Shown in pieces: positions 1 through 7,462 of a stretch of DNA of 64,000 nt. Position 1 is the stretch's first letter, and each line of letters opens with the position of its first letter. The notes under the pieces were generated by a model. The model saw only the letters and a program-made list of their open reading frames with translations, was not told the DNA's origin and searched no databases. Source of the stretch: Yoonia maritima (GTDB lineage Bacteria; Pseudomonadota; Alphaproteobacteria; Rhodobacterales; Rhodobacteraceae); NCBI RefSeq assembly GCF_002933395.1, contig NZ_PKFN01000007.1, positions 744,001-808,000 on the forward strand, given 5' to 3'. Both the position numbers and the translations under genes were made by a program.

Positions 1-172
1 TTCCAGCATATATTCTGCGCTATTTCTCGCTTATTTCCCCTTTATTCGATAAAATTGATCCAAACACCCCTTGGTCAACGAATCAAAATGTGCCATAAAA
101 TGTGCACATCTGGGGACACGATGAAAAAAGCCGCAAAGCGGCACAGTTGAGCGACGGGACAGGCGCAATTCA

Positions 173-742
173 ATGACGAACAAAAACTCCTCTGGGATCA
201 CACGTCGCGGTTTGCTTGGTGCATTTGCGGCAACGGCGGTAGCGGCAACTCCAACATATGCGAACGCAGCCGGATTTCTTCGCGGCGCAGGCGACATTCG
301 CCGCATTTCTATGTACTCGGGTCGGACTGGCGAAAGTTTAGACACCATTTATTGGATCGAAGGCGAATATATCGCTGAAGCCGTCCGCGAAATTAATATC
401 CACATGCGCGACTGGCGGACAGGCGAAGCAGTCCAGATGGATTTACGCACCATTGATATTATGGCTGCAGCTTCCAACCTGATGGAAGCGAATGAACCTT
501 ACCTACTCTTGTCGGGTTACAGATCGCCGCAAACTAACGCGATGTTACGTGGCCAGTCATCTGGCGTTGCACGTAATTCCCTGCATATGCGCGGACAAGC
601 CGCTGACCTACGACTGCAAAGCCGGTCAACCGCACAAATGGCAAGCGCAGCTGTTGCCTGTCATGCTGGCGGTGTCGGCCGATATAATGGTTCAAACTTT
701 GTTCACATGGATTGCGGCCCAATACGGACTTGGCGCGGATAA
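173..742 (+). CDS. DUF882 / M15A-type Tat-exported murein peptidase-like protein
   Basis: The 189-residue protein begins with a twin-arginine leader (T-R-R-G-L-L-G, residues 10-16) followed by an Ala-rich stretch ending near residue 33, so export by the Tat pathway to the periplasm is likely. The body matches the DUF882/YcbK family of the peptidase M15A fold: S-G-Y-R-S motif at 114-118, zinc-ligand candidates His138 and Asp145 (H-x6-D) and His178 near the C terminus. Family members are L,D- or D,D-peptidase-like proteins acting on peptidoglycan cross-links; the exact bond cut here is not known. It is a stand-alone gene with a terminator just downstream. Length is typical for the family. Confidence 0.88.
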   Translation: MTNKNSSGITRRGLLGAFAATAVAATPTYANAAGFLRGAGDIRRISMYSGRTGESLDTIYWIEGEYIAEAVREINIHMRDWRTGEAVQMDLRTIDIMAAASNLMEANEPYLLLSGYRSPQTNAMLRGQSSGVARNSLHMRGQAADLRLQSRSTAQMASAAVACHAGGVGRYNGSNFVHMDCGPIRTWRG

Positions 743-769
743 CACCTAAGCACCAAACGACACCACACA

Positions 770-793
770 AGGGGGCTTTGAGCCCTCTTTTTC
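770..793 (+). terminator. Rho-independent terminator after the DUF882 gene
   Basis: An 8-bp stem (770-777 with 781-788, one G-T pair) with a three-base loop is followed by a T run on the plus strand. It sits 28 bases after the stop codon and ends the plus-strand transcript before the convergent flavoprotein gene. Confidence 0.7.
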
Positions 794-817
794 ATTTCTA
801 CACCAGCCGCAACAGAT

Positions 818-2863
818 TCAGATATCCTTAACAAGCCTAAGCGCATCATAAATCGCCGCATGCGTATTGCGCGCTGAAACAGCATCCCCGATCCGAAACA
901 ATTGAAACGCTCCATTTGGGTTACGCAAAACGTTTTGCGGCAAGCCAGAAATCAATGCCTGTTGATCTATTGCGCCACCATTTGAGCTTTGCCCCTTAAG
1001 ATCAAAATAAAGATCGTCTAGCGGCATCGTACCGTAATTAATGACGATCTGATCGTAGTCCTTTTTATATGACTGATCGCTATAGTCAGTGCCAATAACT
1101 GCACTAAGCTTGTTGCCGTTGGGTTCGACCGAAAGCAACCGCCGTGTCACTGTAAAGGTAACATCGTGTTCTTGTAGTGACCGCATATATGGCACCAAAT
1201 TCATCGCCATAATATCAGGCGCAAACGTTCGGTCAGGCGTCATTATCTCGATCTTGGCGCCAGTAGTTGCGGCAACCTCCGCAGCTTGTAACGCAGGATG
1301 ATCACCACTTTCATCATAGATTAGTATATTGTCAGCAGGTTTAACATCACCAGCGATGATATCCCACGACGTCACAACATGCGGTACATCACCGCCTGTT
1401 TCGAATAATTCCGTGTTTGGCATTCCGCCCGTCGCAATGACTACAACATCTGGATTTAACATAGCAATATCAGATACTTCAGCATATGTATTAAAGTGAA
1501 AGGTGACATCCCGCGCCGCGCATTGCGCCATGCGCCAATCGATGATCGACAGCATTTCACGTCGACGCGGATTTTGCGCAGTAAGACGTATCTGGCCACC
1601 AGGATCAGGTTGCACTTCGAATACAATCACCTCGTGACCGCGTTCAGCCGCGACGCGTGCCGCCTCAAGACCCGCAGGTCCGGCGCCAACAATCACGACC
1701 TTCCGTTTTTCCTGTGCTGGGGCAATGTCATGCGGCATTGTCAGCTCGCGCCCTGTTGCAGCGTTATGAATACACAAGGCGTCCCCGGCCTGATAAATAC
1801 GATCAAGACAATAGGTTGCACCAACGCAAGGGCGAATATCGTCTTCACGACCTTCGATGATTTTTCGCACCACATGTGGGTCAGCCATATGCGCACGGGT
1901 CATCCCAACCATATCCAACAAACCAGCGTCGATCGCGTGCCGTGCAGTCGCAACATCTGGTATTTTGGCGGCATGAAATGTTGGCATTCCGGTCAACTTT
2001 TTTACTTTCCCTGCAAAATCTAAATGCGGTGCGTTGGCCATGCCTTGAACTGGAATAAGGTCCGTCATTGCAGGGTCCGTATGAATCCGCCCGCGGACGA
2101 CATTCAAAAAGTCAAGCTGACCCGTTTGTGCTAGCTTTTGCGATATCAGCAAACCATCTTCGGCGGTGATCCCCCCTTTTTGAGCTTCGTCGGCTGTATA
2201 CCTGAAACCAACAATAAATTCATCACCAACGCGTTTACGAATAGCGCCCAAGACATCTAGCGGGAACCGCATGCGGTTTTCCAATGTATCCGCACCATAA
2301 GGTCCAACCAAATCATTCGTAAGCGGTGACCAAAACTGATCAAGCAGATGCCCGTAGACCTGCAATTCGATCCCATCCATGCCGCCTGCCTGCATGCGTT
2401 CGGCCGCATCCGCGAAATCGCTTATAATGCGCTCAATGTCCCAGTCCTCTATGAGCTTTGGAAACGCACGATGCGCTGGCTCACGGTGTTTAGACGACGA
2501 TACAGATGGTAACCAATCGCCCTTGTTCCATGCTGTGCGGCGACCAAGGTGGGTCAGTTGGATCATCACCGCACAACCATGCTCGTGACACCCATCTGAC
2601 AGATTTTTAATCCACGGAACGACTTCGTCTTTATAGGCCAGAATGTTATTAAATACGGGCGGGCTATCCTTAGATACGGCCGCTGATCCCGCTGTCATAG
2701 CAAGGGCCACCCCTGCCCTCGCACGCTCTTCGTGATAGGCCCTATATCGCTCTTTTGGCATACCGTCTTCTGGGTACGCCGGTTCATGACTAGTGGTCAT
2801 GATCCGATTTTTCAGCGTCAGATGTTTCAACTGGTATGGCTGCAAAAGGGGATCTTTGGACAT
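818..2863 (-). CDS. OYE-type FMN/FAD oxidoreductase (dimethylglycine/N-methylproline demethylase-like)
   Basis: The 681-residue protein has an N-terminal Old Yellow Enzyme TIM barrel (about 1-370), a cysteine cluster, and a C-terminal FAD/NAD module opening with G-A-G-P-A-G (393-398). This is the architecture of trimethylamine dehydrogenase, 2,4-dienoyl-CoA reductase and the DgcA-type demethylases of glycine betaine or stachydrine breakdown. The sequence around the barrel start and the C-V-G-A-x-Y-C motif fit the last group best. The substrate is inferred, helped by the BCCT transporter nearby. Start at 2863 chosen because AAAGG lies 8 bases upstream; an ATG 39 bases earlier would fall inside an operator. 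The second of the four usual Fe-S cysteines is Ala349 (Cys346, Cys352 and Cys364 present). Confidence 0.85.
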   Translation of the reverse strand: MSKDPLLQPYQLKHLTLKNRIMTTSHEPAYPEDGMPKERYRAYHEERARAGVALAMTAGSAAVSKDSPPVFNNILAYKDEVVPWIKNLSDGCHEHGCAVMIQLTHLGRRTAWNKGDWLPSVSSSKHREPAHRAFPKLIEDWDIERIISDFADAAERMQAGGMDGIELQVYGHLLDQFWSPLTNDLVGPYGADTLENRMRFPLDVLGAIRKRVGDEFIVGFRYTADEAQKGGITAEDGLLISQKLAQTGQLDFLNVVRGRIHTDPAMTDLIPVQGMANAPHLDFAGKVKKLTGMPTFHAAKIPDVATARHAIDAGLLDMVGMTRAHMADPHVVRKIIEGREDDIRPCVGATYCLDRIYQAGDALCIHNAATGRELTMPHDIAPAQEKRKVVIVGAGPAGLEAARVAAERGHEVIVFEVQPDPGGQIRLTAQNPRRREMLSIIDWRMAQCAARDVTFHFNTYAEVSDIAMLNPDVVVIATGGMPNTELFETGGDVPHVVTSWDIIAGDVKPADNILIYDESGDHPALQAAEVAATTGAKIEIMTPDRTFAPDIMAMNLVPYMRSLQEHDVTFTVTRRLLSVEPNGNKLSAVIGTDYSDQSYKKDYDQIVINYGTMPLDDLYFDLKGQSSNGGAIDQQALISGLPQNVLRNPNGAFQLFRIGDAVSARNTHAAIYDALRLVKDI

Positions 2864-2893
2864 CGGGAAACCTTTGTGGCTATGCACTGATTT

Positions 2894-2913
2894 AATTGAC
2901 ACCTATGTCAATT
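2894..2913. promoter_or_regulatory. Palindromic operator 1 (likely TetR site)
   Basis: A perfect inverted repeat with 8-base arms, AATTGACA-N4-TGTCAATT, lies 31 bases upstream of the flavoprotein start. The same core (TTGACA-N4-TGTCAA) recurs 37 bp away. It sits in the divergent promoter region shared with a TetR-family gene, the usual place for that regulator's own operator. Binding by this TetR is inferred from position and symmetry. Confidence 0.65.
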
Positions 2914-2930
2914 TACTCATTGATCACCTC

Positions 2931-2948
2931 AATTGACATACCTGTCAA
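2931..2948. promoter_or_regulatory. Palindromic operator 2 (likely TetR site)
   Basis: The second copy of TTGACA-N4-TGTCAA (core 2933-2948) lies 18 bases before the tetR start codon. Read on opposite strands, the two sites share T-A at the start of the spacer as well as both arms. The centres are 37 bp apart, about 3.5 helical turns. Placement suggests autoregulation plus control of the divergent flavoprotein gene. Confidence 0.62.
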
Positions 2949-2966
2949 GTAATTTAGAACAACACT

Positions 2967-3593
2967 ATGAAAAACGTAAAACGCCCCCGCGGGTCCAAAG
3001 ATGTATGGCTAAATGCGGCCTATGAACTATTGATTGAAGGTGGCATTGATGCGGTAAAGGTCATGCCGCTTGCCAAACGCCTGAACCTGTCACGCACAGG
3101 CTTTTACTGGTATTTCGAAGATTTAGCAGAGCTCCACCGTGCTATGATCGAACGATGGGAAGAAAAGAACACAGGAAACCTAGTCGCGCGTTGTAATCTA
3201 GCTGCCGCAAACATTGGCGATGCGCTGTTCAATGTGATGGACTGCTGGCTTGATCCTGCGTTGTTTGATGCGAAGCTTGATCTGGCTATACGTAATTGGG
3301 CGCGGATCGATACAGGTCTCAAGCATAGGCTAAGTCAAGCCGATGATCTTCGCATTCAAGCATTGGCGGATATGTTCATCCGCTTTGGCTATTCAAGCGA
3401 ACAAGCGCAAGTGCGCAGCCTTACCGTAGTTTACACGCAAATCGGCTATATTTCTATGCATGTCGAAGAAGATTGGAATGACCGATTGAAACGGGTCCCC
3501 CACTACGTCGAACTCTTTTCCGGATTATCCCCGCTTACCGCAGATGTTGAACAATTCCTAAACCGTCACTGCTTTGTTAACAGTCAAGAATGA
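2967..3593 (+). CDS. TetR/AcrR-family transcriptional regulator
   Basis: The 208-residue protein has an N-terminal helix-turn-helix of TetR type (about residues 12-60; recognition-helix region L-S-R-T-G-F-Y-W-Y-F) and an all-helical C-terminal ligand-binding region with no recognisable ligand signature. It is transcribed divergently from the OYE-type flavoprotein, and two matching palindromes occupy the gap. Inference: it represses the flavoprotein gene and itself, with a methylated amine or its breakdown product as inducer. Length is normal for the family. Confidence 0.87.
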   Translation: MKNVKRPRGSKDVWLNAAYELLIEGGIDAVKVMPLAKRLNLSRTGFYWYFEDLAELHRAMIERWEEKNTGNLVARCNLAAANIGDALFNVMDCWLDPALFDAKLDLAIRNWARIDTGLKHRLSQADDLRIQALADMFIRFGYSSEQAQVRSLTVVYTQIGYISMHVEEDWNDRLKRVPHYVELFSGLSPLTADVEQFLNRHCFVNSQE

Positions 3594-3667
3594 TGTCTGT
3601 GAGCGGCCGACTAGCACAAGGCAATATAAACCCGCGATAAATTTCACGCTGACGAATGCCAGCTTGA

Positions 3668-4001
3668 TGTATCATTGTGACCTCGACGGAGTGCTTGAAC
3701 GTTTTACAAGTTCCACCATTTCTAGGTTGGTTTTATCAAGTCGGATGGCAAGAAAAATTTGCCCCCAAAAAACTGCATTTTAGCAATTATAGCGGCGCGA
3801 CTGACGCAGCCATGAATAGCGATTGGCTGGACGCATGTTTTTGAAAGACCGCTCGCTGACGGCAGGTTGGTAAAACTGGATATAGCGCGGCTCACACCGC
3901 GAGAGCGTCACTATATACTTACCCCAAAAGCACGGCAGAGCGCCCCTGAAGTCGATGCGTTTTCAAAATGTATCTCAGAAAATACGCAACCTACTGAGTA
4001 A
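3668..4001 (+). pseudogene. Decayed LysR-type regulator C-terminal remnant
   Basis: No intact gene lies between tetR and the BCCT gene, but two overlapping frames read like the end of a LysR-family effector domain. Frame A contains N-Y-S-G-A-T-D-A-A-M, a pattern of the effector-domain core, and stops at about 3843. Frame B continues with G-R-L-V-K-L-D, then H-Y-I-L-T-P-K-A-R, which fits the strand and YxxxxP segment near the C terminus of GcvA-like LysR proteins, ending at 4001. The N-terminal helix-turn-helix is missing and at least one frameshift separates the pieces. Identification is by eye only. Confidence 0.45.
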
Positions 4002-4049
4002 CCTGCATGACCTTAAACGATTTCATTTTCTGGAGCCTATGCGCATCCG

Positions 4050-4079
4050 CGTCTGGCCGCCGCAAATAGCGGCCAGACG
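4050..4079 (-). terminator. Strong hairpin after the BCCT transporter gene
   Basis: A perfect 11-bp GC-rich stem with an 8-base loop lies 7 bases beyond the BCCT stop codon on the minus strand. There is no clear U run, so it may act as a transcript-end stabiliser rather than a classical intrinsic terminator. Confidence 0.45.
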
Positions 4080-4085
4080 AATTAA

Positions 4086-5786
4086 TCACCTTAACGCGAT
4101 AAGATAGCGACGCATTCCGACATAAAGGCTGACGCACATTGCGAGCAGCACAATCGTAAACGGGAAACCCGTTGAAACCGCCATTGCCTGCAACGCTGTG
4201 AGCGCGGAGCTCCCCCCAACCAACAAAAGCGTTGCGGCAACCACCCCTTCAAAGATGCACCAAAATACGCGCTGTGGAACTGGCGCATCAACCTTTCCTC
4301 CCGCAGTGATCGTATCAATCACCAGCGATCCCGAGTCAGAAGAGGTCACAAAGAATACCAGCACAAGTACGATACCAATAAACGAGGTAATCGCCGCCAG
4401 TGGCAATTGCTCAAGCATCACAAAAAGCTTTAACTCTTGTGCGGCGCTAACGACCGGAGCCTCTGCATCGGCCATAACTTGCGACACCGCAGTCCCGCCA
4501 AAAGCACCCATCCAGATTACGCTGACCAACATCGGGATCAGAATGACGCAAATCAAAAACTCTCGCACCGTACGCCCGCGGGAAACGCGCACGATAAACA
4601 TACCAACGAACGGTGACCAGGAAATCCACCACGCCCAATAAAATGCGGTCCATCCTTGTGAAAAATTCGTATCTTCACGGCCAAACGGATTTGAAAGCGG
4701 GATAATATCGCGGGCGTATGCGACCCCGCCGGACACCACCGTGTCAAAGATGACACCAGTCGGGCCGACCACGATGATAAAGATCAAAAGCAACACCGCG
4801 AGTCCGATATTAATCTCCGATAGAATCTTCACACCACCATCAAGACCGCGAATAACCGAGATCGTCGCGAGCCCAGTGATCACAGAGATAAGCACAACCT
4901 TTGCACCATTACCCGTGCCCCAGCCAAACAGAAAGTTAAAACCTGCAAGTGCCTGCTCTGTCCCAAACCCAAGTGACGTAGCAAGCCCGAACAACGTTGA
5001 AAACACGGCAAGTATATCTATGACATGCCCAGGCCAGCCCCAAACTTTCTCTCCCAAAAGCGGGTAGAATGCCGAACGTAAGGTCAACGGCAATCCGTTG
5101 TTAAAGGTAAAAAAGGCGAGCGACAAAGCGACGACTGCATAGATCGCCCAAGGGTGAAGCCCCCAATGAAAGATCGTCGCAGCCATACCAAGGTCACGCG
5201 CAGCGATAGCGTCGCCAGCAGCACCCCCGAGCGGAGCCCAATCTGTCCGGACACCGTCGTCTAATGCCGTACCTCCAATCGACGAGGCGAAATGCGACAT
5301 CGGCTCGGAAACACCAAAAAACATAAGCCCAATACCCATGCCCGCAGCGAACAACATCGCGAACCAACCTAGGTACCCATAATCGGGTCGTGCTTCCTTG
5401 CCGCCAAGGCGGATTTTGCCCATTGGTGACAACACAAGAAAGAGACAAAAGAGCACAAAGACGTTCCCTGCACTGAGGAAAAACCAGTCAAATGTCTTGG
5501 TAAGAAACGGACGCAACCAGCCAAAAAATTCAGTTGCTTGAGCTTGGAACATCAACGTTATGATTACAAAAGCGACGATGGCGATGCTCGAAATCGCGAA
5601 AACGGGGTTATGAATATCGAGTCCAAAACGTTGTACGTTGTCCTGTCCAATTTCATATTCAGTATCGATGGGATGAGGTACGTCAGAGCTAGGCGCGTTC
5701 AAGTTATCGGTCAAAGACTTTCCTTTCACTAGTAGCGCAGTGCGGCGCGTCACATCATACGCTGAAGGGTCAAGGTATGTTGTCAT
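4086..5786 (-). CDS. BCCT-family betaine/choline/carnitine transporter
   Basis: The 566-residue, twelve-helix inner-membrane protein carries the family signature G-W-T-x-F-Y-W-x-W-W at 378-387 and the glycine-rich G-M-G-I-G-L-M-F-F-G segment at 149-158. BCCT carriers import quaternary ammonium solutes (glycine betaine, choline, carnitine, DMSP) with sodium or protons. Start: the ATG at 5786 has no ribosome site, whereas a TTG at 5714 has AGGA six bases upstream and gives an N terminus (T-D-N-L-N-A-P) that looks more usual for marine homologues, so the true start may be 5714. The neighbouring demethylase-like flavoprotein suggests a methylated-amine substrate. It is flanked by LysR and AraC remnants, so a former regulator may have been lost. 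Confidence 0.9.
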   Translation of the reverse strand: MTTYLDPSAYDVTRRTALLVKGKSLTDNLNAPSSDVPHPIDTEYEIGQDNVQRFGLDIHNPVFAISSIAIVAFVIITLMFQAQATEFFGWLRPFLTKTFDWFFLSAGNVFVLFCLFLVLSPMGKIRLGGKEARPDYGYLGWFAMLFAAGMGIGLMFFGVSEPMSHFASSIGGTALDDGVRTDWAPLGGAAGDAIAARDLGMAATIFHWGLHPWAIYAVVALSLAFFTFNNGLPLTLRSAFYPLLGEKVWGWPGHVIDILAVFSTLFGLATSLGFGTEQALAGFNFLFGWGTGNGAKVVLISVITGLATISVIRGLDGGVKILSEINIGLAVLLLIFIIVVGPTGVIFDTVVSGGVAYARDIIPLSNPFGREDTNFSQGWTAFYWAWWISWSPFVGMFIVRVSRGRTVREFLICVILIPMLVSVIWMGAFGGTAVSQVMADAEAPVVSAAQELKLFVMLEQLPLAAITSFIGIVLVLVFFVTSSDSGSLVIDTITAGGKVDAPVPQRVFWCIFEGVVAATLLLVGGSSALTALQAMAVSTGFPFTIVLLAMCVSLYVGMRRYLIALR

Positions 5787-5897
5787 GCGACGTCAGTCAA
5801 AGATACATAGCAGATCATGACCACACGGTAAACGATAGCGTATTGATACGATAATGTTGGCACTTTGACCTATACAACCCAAGCACCACGGCAATTT

Positions 5898-6080
5898 TTA
5901 CGATCGACGACAGGCTCTTGCATACTGCTTTGGCCCTTGGCCGACATTGCGTGCAAATGCTGTGCTAAAAGCACTTACAGAACCATAGCCAGTACGGGTT
6001 GCGACCTCTGCAACACCATAAAGGTCGGAACGCAACATATGCTTAGCAAGCGTCATGCTCCATTTCATGAGATAGCCCAT
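5898..6080 (-). pseudogene. AraC-family regulator C-terminal remnant
   Basis: The minus-strand frame reads Y-L-M-K-W-S-M-T-L-A, then V-A-E-V-A-T-R-T-G-Y-G-S and A-F-S-T-A-F-A-R, then G-P-K-Q-Y. This is the second helix-turn-helix of an AraC/XylS activator, about 55 residues up to a stop codon. Nothing upstream on the minus strand gives the first helix-turn-helix or the sensor domain, so this is a truncated remnant. The stretch 6099-6285 holds no other recognisable gene. Confidence 0.65.
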
Positions 6081-6287
6081 CAGCCTCACGGACCACATGT
6101 GTCTGCAAGGAAAAAACGAAAAACGGGTTTGAGGCGTTTTCTGAAAAAAGTTTTGGGATGCGCCTGCGCCAATAGAAAGCCGAAGTGCGGCGCTCTAAGT
6201 GCAGATGGCTGGTTGTTCGTCTCAATGCTCCGACTCCCGCATGCGGTTTGTGTCATCGGATGTGTCAGAGAATGTGCCCAGAACGCG

Positions 6288-6315
6288 AAAAGCGCCCCGA
6301 ACCGAGGCGCTTTTT
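6288..6315 (-). terminator. Terminator downstream of tRNA-Asn
   Basis: Stem AAAAGCGCC / GGCGCTTTT with a 9-base loop. The minus strand ends in a short T run, 30 bases after the tRNA 3' end. The plus strand also ends in five T, so it can work both ways. Confidence 0.65.
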
Positions 6316-6344
6316 CGTATAATACCAATACCTTAGAAGGTAAT

Positions 6345-6419
6345 TGGCTCCGACGGTAGGGATCGAACCTACGACCAATTGATTAACAGTCAACTGCTCT
6401 ACCGCTGAGCTACGTCGGA
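6345..6419 (-). tRNA. tRNA-Asn (anticodon GTT)
   Basis: A 75-base cloverleaf: acceptor TCCGACG/CGTCGGA, D-arm GCTC..GAGC, anticodon loop CTGTTAA (anticodon GTT), T-arm GTAGG-TTCGATC-CCTAC, discriminator G and an encoded CCA. It decodes AAC and AAT. Confidence 0.97.
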
Positions 6420-6491
6420 ACAACTGTGGGCCGTATAGCAACGTGATTCAGTGGCGTCTAGAGGCATTTCGCTAGTTTTTTACATTCATTT

Positions 6492-7442
6492 TCATTCAAC
6501 GTCTTGGGCCTTAAAAAGTTGGTACTTTGCGTCGAACCGTAAATCTGGTTTTGGAACAATTTCACCGCGGACCGTCAAATCAATTGCGTGCGCGAACACA
6601 TTTCTTTGCGCCACCGCACGTAACCCGGGCGACAGATCGCAATAAAGCGAATCTGTGAGCTCCGAAATGGTTGCTGCGCCCTCCTCAAGCCGAGAAAGAA
6701 TTTGCGATTCTCTCGCGTAGCGATGCGCCAACAACCATTCAAGACGCTCAGCGGGGGTTTCGATCGGCGCGCCATGCGCAGGCAGAAATCCTGCGCATGG
6801 TATTACGGCAAGTTTTTTACAAGACAGCATAAATTGGGTTAGGTCGCCATCAGGGGGTGAAATCACCGAACTCGCCCACCCCATAACGTGGTCACCTGTG
6901 AAAATTATTTCGTTCCAGTGAAAACACATATGATTGGCCATATGCCCCGGCGTGTGAATCGCGGTCACCCTACCCCAACTGCCATCAATGATTTGACCAT
7001 CCGCAAGTGTTTGGTCGGGTGTAAACGCATGATCCACACCTTCACCACCAGTCGCTAATCCACGCGCGATTAAGTCAGACATGACTTCGCTCCGGCCGGC
7101 CCGGCTATCGCCAAAGGCCGCGATTGGCGCACTGGTCGCGCCGCTAAGGGTAGACGCGAGGCCTGAATGGTCGATATGACTGTGCGTGACAAGAATACGG
7201 CTAACATGTCGCCCTTTCAGGGCAGACAAAATTGCAGCAAGATGCGCAGTATCATCGGGGCCGGGATCAATAATGACCACTTCACGATCACCTATTATAT
7301 ACGTGTTCGTCCCCCAGCCGGTCATCGGTGACGCATTTGGCGCAAGAATTCGCTGAAGGTCGGGTGCCAAGTCTATCGCTTTTCCGACCAGCGGGATATC
7401 ATCTGACGTTGTGGTCACTTTCTTAGCTTTCCGTTTTGCCAC
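6492..7442 (-). CDS. MBL-fold metallo-hydrolase (LACTB2-like)
   Basis: The 316-residue protein shows the metallo-beta-lactamase zinc motif H-S-H-I-D-H (87-92), later ligands in H-T-P-G-H (163-167), F-T-G-D (181-184) and P-A-H-G (221-224), then a winged-helix-like C-terminal tail. This layout is that of LACTB2-like hydrolases and related RNA or thioester hydrolases; the substrate cannot be told. It starts with GTG and no good ribosome site is visible. It is divergent from the histidine kinase gene with only 20 bases between the two starts, so the promoters must overlap or lie inside the neighbouring genes. Confidence 0.85.
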   Translation of the reverse strand: MAKRKAKKVTTTSDDIPLVGKAIDLAPDLQRILAPNASPMTGWGTNTYIIGDREVVIIDPGPDDTAHLAAILSALKGRHVSRILVTHSHIDHSGLASTLSGATSAPIAAFGDSRAGRSEVMSDLIARGLATGGEGVDHAFTPDQTLADGQIIDGSWGRVTAIHTPGHMANHMCFHWNEIIFTGDHVMGWASSVISPPDGDLTQFMLSCKKLAVIPCAGFLPAHGAPIETPAERLEWLLAHRYARESQILSRLEEGAATISELTDSLYCDLSPGLRAVAQRNVFAHAIDLTVRGEIVPKPDLRFDAKYQLFKAQDVE

Positions 7443-7462
7443 GTGAAGGTTAGCCTACGCCC

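Noticed and set aside
124-142. Small hairpin GCCGC-AAA-GCGGC with A's before it, resembling a minus-strand terminator.
   Set aside because: No minus-strand gene reads into it from the right, and on the plus strand it lacks a T run. It lies too close to the DUF882 start to be more than chance or leader structure.
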